From Anaerolineales bacterium (GTDB lineage Bacteria > Chloroflexota > Anaerolineae > Anaerolineales > UBA4823): DNA of 64,000 nucleotides. Positions 37,548-45,190 of this stretch are shown one piece after another. Positions within the stretch are counted from its first letter, which is position 1; the number at the start of each line of letters is the position of its first letter. The notes beneath the pieces were generated by a model that saw only the letters and a list, made by a program, of their open reading frames with translations, had not been told where the DNA came from and ran no database searches. The stretch spans positions 197,383 to 261,382 of the forward strand of contig JAGVAD010000016.1 of the NCBI GenBank assembly GCA_020060465.1, read 5' to 3'. The translations under genes and the position numbers were made by a program.

Positions 37548-38456
37548 ATGCACAAAATATTACTATTCGGCGCGCAAGGGCAGCTTGGCTGGGAGTTACG
37601 CCGGGCATTGATGCCTTTGGGTAGCGTGACCGCGCTGGATATTCCGCATTTGGATATCCGCGATCAGGCGGCTTTGTCTCAAGCGGTTTTAGCTTGTCGC
37701 CCGAATGTGATCGTAAACGCCACTGCTTACACGGCGGTTGATCAGGCAGAAAGCGAACCTGAGATCGCCATGGCGATTAACGGTCAGGCTCCGCGACATC
37801 TTGCGGAGCTTGCCTTAAAAATGGGCGCGGCGCTGATCCACTTTTCCACAGATTATGTCTTCGATGGAACCAAGGGCAGTCCATACGTAGAAGACGACCC
37901 CCCCAACCCTTTGAGCGTTTATGCCGCCAGCAAACTGGCGGGGGAACAAGCTATTTCACAGGTAGGCGGCGCTTACTTGATCGTTCGCACCAGTTGGTTA
38001 TATAGCCTGCGGCGCGATAGTTTTGTGGTTAAGGTGCTTCGCTGGTCGCGCCAACAGGAAGTTTTGCGGGTCGTCGCGGATCAGATCAGCAATCCCACCT
38101 GGGCGCGGGCGCTGGCTGAGGCCATCGCTCAGGTGCTGGCGATGGGCGGCCATGAAGTTGTGGATTGGCTTCGTGAACGTCGGGGCGTTTACCATCTGGC
38201 CGGTGACGGGTACGCCAGCCGCCTGGAATGGGCGCAAGCCATTCTTCGTCTTGACCCGCGCGCCGAAGAACAGCGCGTCCGTGAACTGCAACCCGCACTG
38301 ACCAGCGAATTTCCCACTCCTGCTGTCAGACCGCTGTTCTCGGCTTTGGATTGTACTTGTTTTACAAACACTTTTGGGTTGCGTTTGCCTGCCTGGGAAG
38401 AAGCTTTGCAGTTAGCCATGCAGGAAGACTGTTATAACCCTCTGGCACTGAAATGA
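37548..38456 (+). CDS. rmlD: dTDP-4-dehydrorhamnose reductase
   Basis: A 302-residue SDR-type reductase. GAQGQLG at residues 8-14 is the NADPH loop, STDYVFDG is diagnostic, and Tyr125/Lys129 (YAASK) are catalytic. It completes dTDP-L-rhamnose. The start ATG 37548 directly follows repeat copy A, whose end provides the TATAGGA ribosome-site-like sequence. A terminator lies 28 bases after the stop. Confidence 0.96.
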   Translation: MHKILLFGAQGQLGWELRRALMPLGSVTALDIPHLDIRDQAALSQAVLACRPNVIVNATAYTAVDQAESEPEIAMAINGQAPRHLAELALKMGAALIHFSTDYVFDGTKGSPYVEDDPPNPLSVYAASKLAGEQAISQVGGAYLIVRTSWLYSLRRDSFVVKVLRWSRQQEVLRVVADQISNPTWARALAEAIAQVLAMGGHEVVDWLRERRGVYHLAGDGYASRLEWAQAILRLDPRAEEQRVRELQPALTSEFPTPAVRPLFSALDCTCFTNTFGLRLPAWEEALQLAMQEDCYNPLALK

Positions 38457-38483
38457 CTCCTCCGTTCGCGCCCGTTGGATTAG

Positions 38484-38512
38484 CCTCCGGGGAACTTGCC
38501 TGGAGGTTTTTT
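38484..38512 (+). terminator. rho-independent terminator after rmlD
   Basis: CCTCC (38484-38488) and GGAGG (38502-38506) form the stem base, with GG/CC pairs possible above it, followed by TTTTTT (38507-38512). It separates the + strand rml genes from the convergent - strand carrier protein gene. Confidence 0.82.
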
Positions 38513-38551
38513 AGATCGGGGGAATGCAATGCAGCTTGTCGGCAGTTTCGA

Positions 38552-38809
38552 TCAACTTTTCCGTTGGCGGATGATCTTGGCTAATTGCGATACGCTATCG
38601 AAATGTTCTGGCGTCAATTCAGTGTCGTCAATATGGACGCCGAACGTTTCCTCAATAAAAACCGCCAGGTCTACCAGGTGAAACGAATCGATCAATCCGC
38701 TGCTGATTAACGCTTCATCGGCGCTCAGCTTATATTGCGGCCGTTTGATGATATGCGTTGTAATATAATCGCTGAGTCTGGCCTCGATATCTGTCGTGAA
38801 TTCGCCCAT
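38552..38809 (-). CDS. acyl carrier protein 2
   Basis: An 85-residue acidic carrier protein on the - strand. The attachment motif GLIDSFHLVDL puts the phosphopantetheinyl serine at residue 42, and the FIEETFGVHIDD helix-2 region is typical. ATG at 38809 is preceded by AAAGGA. It lies downstream of an acyl-AMP-ligase-like gene on the same strand with a gap of about 200 bases, so the pair likely activates an acid and loads it here. It is different in sequence from the carrier at 15214. Confidence 0.9.
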   Translation of the reverse strand: MGEFTTDIEARLSDYITTHIIKRPQYKLSADEALISSGLIDSFHLVDLAVFIEETFGVHIDDTELTPEHFDSVSQLAKIIRQRKS

Positions 38810-39012
38810 TCCGCGCGTGTTCCTTTCAGTAGTCTGGTCTATTGTAAGTTGTTGGAGAGCGTTCGGAAATTCTCCCCACACCTGATCTTGCTCCCCATCT
38901 CGGCGGCAAAGGGAGCCAGAGGGGATGGGTATTAAAGATCGTTTCCGAACGCTCTCTGATTGAACATATATCAACGTTGGGTGAGACACAAGAGCGGATG
39001 ATTATCTGCCCT

Positions 39013-40728
39013 CTACGATTGTTCTTCTCCCAGAAATTCACGCAAATATTTCTCGCGGTTCGCCGCCCGGGCGATCTTGCCGCTGGAGGTCTTGATCAGC
39101 CAACGCTTGCCCACCAGACGCACATCTGCCAGAGCGACTTCACTGCGCTGAACGACCCTTTTGCGCAGTTCCATCTCAATATTGTGTTGTTCTTCTTTGC
39201 CCAGGCTGTGATGATCCAGTTCGCATATCATGACAATTTTCTCTGACCCTAGAGACTTATCCATCAGTCCAAAGGCCACGCTGCGCCCGGGTGTAATGCC
39301 GGGGATGGTGTTCGCAATGGCTTCTAAGTCTTGCGGATAAATATTCTTACCGCCGTGGATAATCAGGTCTTTTTTGCGTCCGGTGATATACAACTCGCCG
39401 TTGGCGATGTAGCCCATATCGCCGGTGTAATACCAGCCATCGCGCATTGCCTGAGTGGTAAGATCCGGGCGGTGGTAATAGCCGGACAACATACAGTTGC
39501 TACGCAAGGCAACTTCACCAATATGTCGCTCTGGCAATTGCAAGCCATTGTCGTCCAGGATGCAGATATCTGTGTTTGGGATTGGAAAACCGCAGCTCAC
39601 CATAGGCGTTGATCCGGCGGAGGCTGGCTGCGCCGGAAGCGCGTGGCGTTGCTCTTGCAGCGTGCGCGTATGCACCCAATCCAGCGTGGGCATTTGCCCA
39701 ACCGGAAATTGGGTGACGGCAAAAGTGTTTTCTGCCATCGCGTAACAGGTCGAAAGCGCTTCAGGGCGAACGCCATGTGCGGCAAACTTTTCTAAAAAGA
39801 CTTGGTGGCTCTCAAAAAAGACCGGCTCTGAGCAATTGATAAACGCCCGCATGCTGCTCAGGTCAACATCCTCTATATCGCAGCTCCGGATCACGCGCGC
39901 GCAATGGTTGTAGGCGAAGTTCGGCAACCAGCATAGCGTGCCACGATGGCGGTGGATGGCGTGAAACAGCGTTTTGGGGTCGCGCACCCATTTGAACGGC
40001 GACATGAGAACCAGCGGAACACCGGCTACAAGGGGCATGACAAAACCGGCGATCAGTCCCATGTCGTGATAGAGAGGCAGCCAGCTAATGATTACGTCAT
40101 CTGGCTGTAAATCAATCGCCTGTTGATAGGCTTCGATCTGGTTCAGCACCGCGCGGTGAGAAAGCGCCACCCCTTTTTGTAAACCGGTGGTGCCGCTGCT
40201 GTGCTGCAAAAAGGCAATTTTCTCGCCGTCATACATCGGCCACGCCATTTGTTGTAACGTTTGAGCGTTGGAGATTTCTGGCACATCTTCTGTACACAGC
40301 ACGGCGCAATCCACGCCTTTCAGTAAATCGCTTAGCTGTTTCTTGAATTCTGGAAAAGTGATAACGGCTTTGGCGCGAGAATGCGTGACCAATTCACGCA
40401 CCCGCGCCATATAGATCTGCGCATCCAGTTTTTCGGTTAGAAAGGGGAAGATAGAACCGATGGCGCCCAGGTACATGGCGCCCCAGAAAGCGTATAAGAG
40501 CGTCTGAGAATGCTTCAGCACCAACACAACCAGATCCTCTGGCTGCACCCCAATGGAGTGTAGGGCCTGGGCATAGCCGGCTGCGCGTGCGTGGAATTGA
40601 GCAACTGTGACGGTCTCCTCACGGCCATCATCGTGGATAAAAATCACCGCCGGCTGATCCGGGCGGAGTGCAGCGCGCTCCATCATGGCCTGGGTGAGAG
40701 TTTGAAGCCTTGTCAGATGGTTGAGCAT
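39013..40728 (-). CDS. fatty-acyl-AMP-ligase-like adenylating enzyme
   Basis: A 571-residue ANL-superfamily enzyme. The P-loop-like core SSGTTGLQKG is at residues 177-186, WYYTGDMGYI and GRKKDLIIHGGKNIYPQDLE mark the hinge region, and Lys551 in TSSGK is the adenylation lysine. The length and general layout fit fatty-acyl-AMP ligases, which hand acyl groups to carrier proteins rather than CoA; a carrier gene follows. ATG 40728 has no clear ribosome site, and the longer frame to 40818 is in the leader. Together with the carrier it could provide an acyl group for the glycan or a lipid anchor. Confidence 0.88.
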   Translation of the reverse strand: MLNHLTRLQTLTQAMMERAALRPDQPAVIFIHDDGREETVTVAQFHARAAGYAQALHSIGVQPEDLVVLVLKHSQTLLYAFWGAMYLGAIGSIFPFLTEKLDAQIYMARVRELVTHSRAKAVITFPEFKKQLSDLLKGVDCAVLCTEDVPEISNAQTLQQMAWPMYDGEKIAFLQHSSGTTGLQKGVALSHRAVLNQIEAYQQAIDLQPDDVIISWLPLYHDMGLIAGFVMPLVAGVPLVLMSPFKWVRDPKTLFHAIHRHRGTLCWLPNFAYNHCARVIRSCDIEDVDLSSMRAFINCSEPVFFESHQVFLEKFAAHGVRPEALSTCYAMAENTFAVTQFPVGQMPTLDWVHTRTLQEQRHALPAQPASAGSTPMVSCGFPIPNTDICILDDNGLQLPERHIGEVALRSNCMLSGYYHRPDLTTQAMRDGWYYTGDMGYIANGELYITGRKKDLIIHGGKNIYPQDLEAIANTIPGITPGRSVAFGLMDKSLGSEKIVMICELDHHSLGKEEQHNIEMELRKRVVQRSEVALADVRLVGKRWLIKTSSGKIARAANREKYLREFLGEEQS

Positions 40729-40810
40729 TTGGGGAATTCTATCATGAGTTGTGCAGTGTGCCGGCTGGCGCGCCAGGAAAGGGACGCTCGAAAATTGCTG
40801 ACTGCGTTCT

Positions 40811-40841
40811 CCTGGCATCGGTTGAAAACCGAAGCCTCAGG
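40811..40841 (-). promoter_or_regulatory. stable hairpin in the acyl-ligase leader
   Basis: CCT/AGG, GGC/GCC and TCGGTT/AACCGA complementary steps make a 12-pair stem with one internal mismatch and a three-base loop, lying between the - strand promoter and the ligase start. It has no T-run, so it is not a terminator. It matches no regulatory RNA that I recognise. Confidence 0.45.
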
Positions 40842-40883
40842 TTACCGAGCCTGCTGCAAGTGGGCCGGATTCGCGCCGTTAGT

Positions 40884-40912
40884 AGGATAGTACTTCCATA
40901 CGGAATTGTCAA
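40884..40912 (-). promoter_or_regulatory. sigma-70-like promoter for the acyl-ligase/carrier unit
   Basis: Read on the - strand: TTGACA (40912-40907), a spacer of exactly 17 bases, then TATCCT (40889-40884). The -35 is perfect and the -10 matches 4 of 6. It implies a leader of about 150 bases before the ligase start. Confidence 0.7.
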
Positions 40913-41066
40913 TCAATATGCGCCAAAAATATGCCATAATTACGACGAAGTTCTTTGTCTTTGTGCCTTCGGACAACTGAACGAAATCAAGGTGATTACG
41001 CTGTTGCTGTTAAGGTATAGCTTGAATCTAAGCAAAGTGCAGGTTTGTGTTTTGTAAAGAACTGTG

Positions 41067-43817
41067 ATGACAATTACAAATTTGACCTATAGAAAAAAAG
41101 AACCTTTTGCTCTAAGAAGCGCTGATCTAGGGTTTGAGTATGTATTTCCCAATAAGGGGAAAATTATATTAGATAAATGGTGTCTCCAGCTCTTAGATGC
41201 AGCCGATGGTCGAACATTAGAGCAAATAATTAAACTCAATGAAGTGGACCCACCCGATGTCATCCGAGCAGGATTAATGTGTCTTGCTGAAGCAGGATTA
41301 TTGGAAAGATGGCAATACGAGCAACGTAAGACAAGGGTAGATACAGCGCCTTCTCTACCTAGTAGGGGTGAGTTGGTTTCCGTCATTGTTGTAGTGTATG
41401 AGGGGAAAAAGTGGCTTGAAAAGCTTTTGCCGTCAATATATGAGCAAACTTATGAGCCTATAGAAATTATTTTGGTTGATAATGCATCACCGACAGAAAA
41501 TATCGAATCTTGGCTCAGAAAGGAATATCCTCTAGTAAAGCTTGTTCGATTAGAAAAGACGATCTCATTTTCAGCAGCCAATAATCTGGGGGTTATGTAT
41601 TCAAATGGTGCTTATATACTTTTTCTCAATCAAGATACCTACTTAAAACAAGACGCAATCGCTAATGCTGTGGCCGTTGTTAAAAGTCATAAAGCAGCAG
41701 CCGCTATCGCTTTCATGTTGCGCTTATGGTGGGCTCCTAACTTCATCAACGGTATAGGCAACATTGTTAGAGATCACTCATGGGGAGAGGATATTGGTTT
41801 TGGGAATCTAGATCTCGATCAATTTAGCCATTGGGAGAGTATTCCATCTGCATGTTTCGCAGCAGTTCTTATTCCTCGCTCTGTATGGGAAATTGTTGGG
41901 CCATTGGACGAAAAATTCCCCATGTATTACGAAGACGCAGAGTGGTGTTATCGTGCTCGTTTGTTAGGTTATGATGTCATCTCGGCGCCAAAGGCAATCG
42001 TTTACCATGCTTTTGGTGGGAAGGAACCGGTTTTTGAATCCGAGTTAAGCCCGCGGAAGTTACGAAATGCTTGTTACGGTCGTCTTCGTTTTGCCGCCAA
42101 ATTGGTTGGATCCAGAAACTTGTGGCGTTACCTTCGGAATTATCTAAAAGAGGATGTAATTGAGTTTGCATCAGCGCTCATGGCCCTAAACATTTCGAAA
42201 TGTCAATCTTATTTGGTTGCATGGACTTCGTTTTTGCTCTCAGTCCCCGAGATCATAATCAGCAGAAAATGGGTTCGATTGCATCGCACTGCGTCGGATG
42301 AAAAAGTATTTTTTAGCTTTAGCAATGAAATGCCAAAAACGCAAGTCAATAATATCCCTTTGCTAACTAAAAAAATAATCGCAGATTACTACTTACAATT
42401 GGTAAAGGAAGGTAGGACTAGGTCAATGCCTGAATTTGAACATCCATACCCGAAAACGACTGTACTCATAGTGAGTAATGATATTGTGGATACAAATATG
42501 GCTGGCCCTGGGATGCGATATCTTGAGATGGCGCGAGCTCTCTTTGACAATGATATAGATGTCACCCTGGCTATTCCTAACCAGACCTCAATATCTGCAG
42601 ATAATGTTCGATTGATAACATATAATGAGGCCAAAACCGAAAATTTAAAAGTGTTGGTTGAAAATCATGATTACGCTTTGATTTCTGGACACATGGTAAA
42701 AAAGTTTCCGTTTCTCAGTACTACTTCCACCAGACTGATTGTTGATTTATACGACCCGATATTTCTCGAGAACTTATATTATCATTTGGATTTGCCAATT
42801 GAGCAACAGGATGAGGCTAATAGGGAGACAATTGATGTTATTAATAGTTTAGCAAAAGTAGGGGACTATTTTATTTGCGGCAATGAACGACAGCGAGATT
42901 TGTGGCTTGGTGTGCTTGCAGCAAATGGACGGATAAATCCATATACATTCCTTGATGATAACAGCCTGCGAAAGTTAATTGATGTAGTTGGAATTGGACT
43001 TCCAGATAGGATACCCCAAGAAAAGCCGTACTTAAGGAATATTCACCCGCGTTTCGATAATGAGTCGAAGATTGTTCTTTGGGGAGGAGGAATATGGAAT
43101 TGGCTGGACCCAATTACCCTTATTCAAGCATGGCCAACGGTATTATCTGAGATCTCTCAGGCGAGGCTCGTGTTTTTAGGAACGAAACACCCTAATCCTC
43201 TGGTGCCTGAACATGAAATGGCGCAAAAAGCTATCGCCTTGGCGAAAGAGATCCATGAACTAGATAATACAATATTTTTTATTGAGTGGGTCCCTTATGA
43301 AGAACGAGAAGCTTTGCTAACAGAAGCTAATGTTGGAGTAACCTTACATTCATCAAGCTTAGAAACTCGGTATTCCATACGTAGCCGGGTAATAGATTAT
43401 TTTTGGTGTCGTTTGCCTGTATTAATTACTGATGGGGATGTGACGAGTGAATGGGTTGAAAGATATAATGTGGGGAAAGTTGTGCCACCTAATGATACGC
43501 GAGCAGTATCAAACGCCTTGATTGAACTATTGAGCAGCCCCAAAGATATTTGGAGGGAAGGATTTGAGAGAATATCAATGCAGATGAGGTGGAGTCAACA
43601 AATCCAGCCTCTGCGCGAGTTTTGCAAGAGAGGCGTCTATGCCCCGGATCGGAATAATCGTTATTATCAAAGCAAAGATAAGGTCATGATATTAGTAGCC
43701 GAGCCGGAAAGCAGGATAAAAGAAGCTATGTTTATATTTGCTACTCAGGGGTTGGATGCACTTGTGCAAAAAGTCGCATTTCACCTTCGGTGGTTATTAT
43801 CAACCAGGTTCAAATAA
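41067..43817 (+). CDS. wHTH-GT2-GT4 fusion glycosyltransferase
   Basis: A 916-residue multidomain protein. Residues of about 20-82 form a small winged-helix-like domain resembling PqqD (KGKIILDKWCLQLLD, DGRTLEQI, CLAEAGLL). About 102-340 is a GT2 domain with VDNASPTEN and the acceptor segment MYYEDAEWCYRARLLGY. From about 460 to 880 is a GT4-like GT-B domain with LIVSNDIVDTNMAGPGMR and a later SSLETRYSIRSRVIDYFW. So one chain probably adds two sugars in turn. The first 350 residues closely match the GC-rich protein at 49262. ATG 41067 is used; GTG 41064 adjoins it. Confidence 0.88.
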   Translation: MTITNLTYRKKEPFALRSADLGFEYVFPNKGKIILDKWCLQLLDAADGRTLEQIIKLNEVDPPDVIRAGLMCLAEAGLLERWQYEQRKTRVDTAPSLPSRGELVSVIVVVYEGKKWLEKLLPSIYEQTYEPIEIILVDNASPTENIESWLRKEYPLVKLVRLEKTISFSAANNLGVMYSNGAYILFLNQDTYLKQDAIANAVAVVKSHKAAAAIAFMLRLWWAPNFINGIGNIVRDHSWGEDIGFGNLDLDQFSHWESIPSACFAAVLIPRSVWEIVGPLDEKFPMYYEDAEWCYRARLLGYDVISAPKAIVYHAFGGKEPVFESELSPRKLRNACYGRLRFAAKLVGSRNLWRYLRNYLKEDVIEFASALMALNISKCQSYLVAWTSFLLSVPEIIISRKWVRLHRTASDEKVFFSFSNEMPKTQVNNIPLLTKKIIADYYLQLVKEGRTRSMPEFEHPYPKTTVLIVSNDIVDTNMAGPGMRYLEMARALFDNDIDVTLAIPNQTSISADNVRLITYNEAKTENLKVLVENHDYALISGHMVKKFPFLSTTSTRLIVDLYDPIFLENLYYHLDLPIEQQDEANRETIDVINSLAKVGDYFICGNERQRDLWLGVLAANGRINPYTFLDDNSLRKLIDVVGIGLPDRIPQEKPYLRNIHPRFDNESKIVLWGGGIWNWLDPITLIQAWPTVLSEISQARLVFLGTKHPNPLVPEHEMAQKAIALAKEIHELDNTIFFIEWVPYEEREALLTEANVGVTLHSSSLETRYSIRSRVIDYFWCRLPVLITDGDVTSEWVERYNVGKVVPPNDTRAVSNALIELLSSPKDIWREGFERISMQMRWSQQIQPLREFCKRGVYAPDRNNRYYQSKDKVMILVAEPESRIKEAMFIFATQGLDALVQKVAFHLRWLLSTRFK

Positions 43818-43909
43818 GACAGGGTCTAGTGGTTTGTAGAGAAAGATAAGGATCGTCAGTCCTGCAAGGCAATAACATCGTGATATTCTATGAGGACAAT
43901 GGAACACTT

Positions 43910-45190
43910 ATGAAAATTCTACATGTTGTGCAAGGTTACTACCCTGCTATTGGAGGTACGGAGCTCCTCGTTCAGCGTATTTCAGAAGAGTTGTCCTCGA
44001 CTTATGGCGATGACATTACGGTATTTACGACAAATTGTTACAACGGAGAGGGATTTTGGAAATTCAATGAGAAGCGGATGCCTCCCGGATGGGAAATTGT
44101 TAATGGGATAAGAGTATATCGGTTCCCAGTAAATGTTCATACAAGCTTTTTTTTTAGGTTAATTCAAAAGATTTGGTACGACTTCCGTTTGCCTCGTCAC
44201 GATTTTGTACGTGCGATTTCACAGGGACCTGTTATTCGAGGATTGAAAGTGGCCGTGCAGAAATTCCCAGCAGATGTGGTGATGGCGAGTTCCTTTCCCT
44301 TGTTGCATATGCACGATGCTCTTCAGGGCTCAAGAATTTCCGATAAGCCCATTGTGTTTAGTGGCCATATTCATATACTAGACAAGTGGGGATTTGATCG
44401 AGATATGATTTTCCATGCTATTCAACAAATAGATCATTACATTGCATTAACACAAATTGAAAAAGATCACCTAATAGAAAAAAACATTCCTGCTGAAAAA
44501 ATAACAGTGATTGGTGCTGGTGTAGATGTTGATCCATACAAATCTATAAGTAAGGAAGAAGCCAGAATCAGAATAGGTATTCCACCAGAGGCGCTTTTAG
44601 TAGGTTTTATCGGTCAAATAGGAGGTCACAAAGGGTTATATACCTTGATGCAAGCAATGCCTATTGTTTGGCAACAAATACCTGAAGCGCAGTTATTGAT
44701 CGCGGGACACAAAACGTCTTATGCATCATTCATCGAACGAGAATTCTCGGATTTGTTGAGCGAGCATCGCGACAAGATTCATATTATTTATAATTTCGAA
44801 AACAACTTAAAACCTGTTTTGTACACTGCGGTAGATGTTTTTGCATATCCTTCGGGTTTTGAATCCTTTGGAATTGCGTTTTTAGAAGCATGGTCGGCTC
44901 GTAAGCCAGTAATTGGCTGTCGCCGTGGTGCCATCCCTTACGTTGTGAATGCAGGCTGGGATGGTTTATTGGTTAATTATCAAGATAAGCAGGCGCTGGC
45001 GGAAGCTATTTTGATTTTGCTTAGAAATCCAGCCTGGGCCACATTGATGGGAGAAAGAGGGTATGAAAAGGTTCTTGGTTATTATACTTGGCGTGAAGTC
45101 GCGAGGAAATTTCGGGCGATTTATGAGCTTGTGGTTCAAAGCCATACTCGGGATTTGTATTATAGGGGGAGCAACGTTAAAGGATCATAG
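43910..45190 (+). CDS. GT4 glycosyltransferase
   Basis: A 426-residue GT-B retaining-type transferase. MKILHVVQGYYPAIGGTE begins the N-terminal domain, GAGVDVDPYK is the interdomain linker, and GFESFGIAFLEAWSARKP is the donor-binding E-x7-E region. ATG 43910 is chosen because it opens directly with the first beta strand; a GTG at 43880 adds ten unrelated residues. It has the AT-rich composition of its block. The last 68 bases overlap the following secreted protein gene. Confidence 0.92.
   Translation: MKILHVVQGYYPAIGGTELLVQRISEELSSTYGDDITVFTTNCYNGEGFWKFNEKRMPPGWEIVNGIRVYRFPVNVHTSFFFRLIQKIWYDFRLPRHDFVRAISQGPVIRGLKVAVQKFPADVVMASSFPLLHMHDALQGSRISDKPIVFSGHIHILDKWGFDRDMIFHAIQQIDHYIALTQIEKDHLIEKNIPAEKITVIGAGVDVDPYKSISKEEARIRIGIPPEALLVGFIGQIGGHKGLYTLMQAMPIVWQQIPEAQLLIAGHKTSYASFIEREFSDLLSEHRDKIHIIYNFENNLKPVLYTAVDVFAYPSGFESFGIAFLEAWSARKPVIGCRRGAIPYVVNAGWDGLLVNYQDKQALAEAILILLRNPAWATLMGERGYEKVLGYYTWREVARKFRAIYELVVQSHTRDLYYRGSNVKGS

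Larger units (their letters stand above)
40729..41066. other. divergent intergenic region
   Basis: About 340 bases without a supported gene, between the - strand acyl ligase and the + strand AT-rich block. It holds the - strand promoter and hairpin described separately. A fragment TTCTTTGTCTTTGTGCCTTC at 40951-40970 resembles the complementary arm of CACAGAG-type repeats. TGCCATAAT at 40932-40940 may be an extended -10 for the + strand, without a good -35. The composition shifts from GC-rich to AT-rich within this stretch. Confidence 0.6.

Noticed and set aside
40749..41057. A 102-codon + strand open frame in the divergent gap
   Set aside because: It has no ribosome site or recognisable motif and overlaps the - strand promoter and leader.
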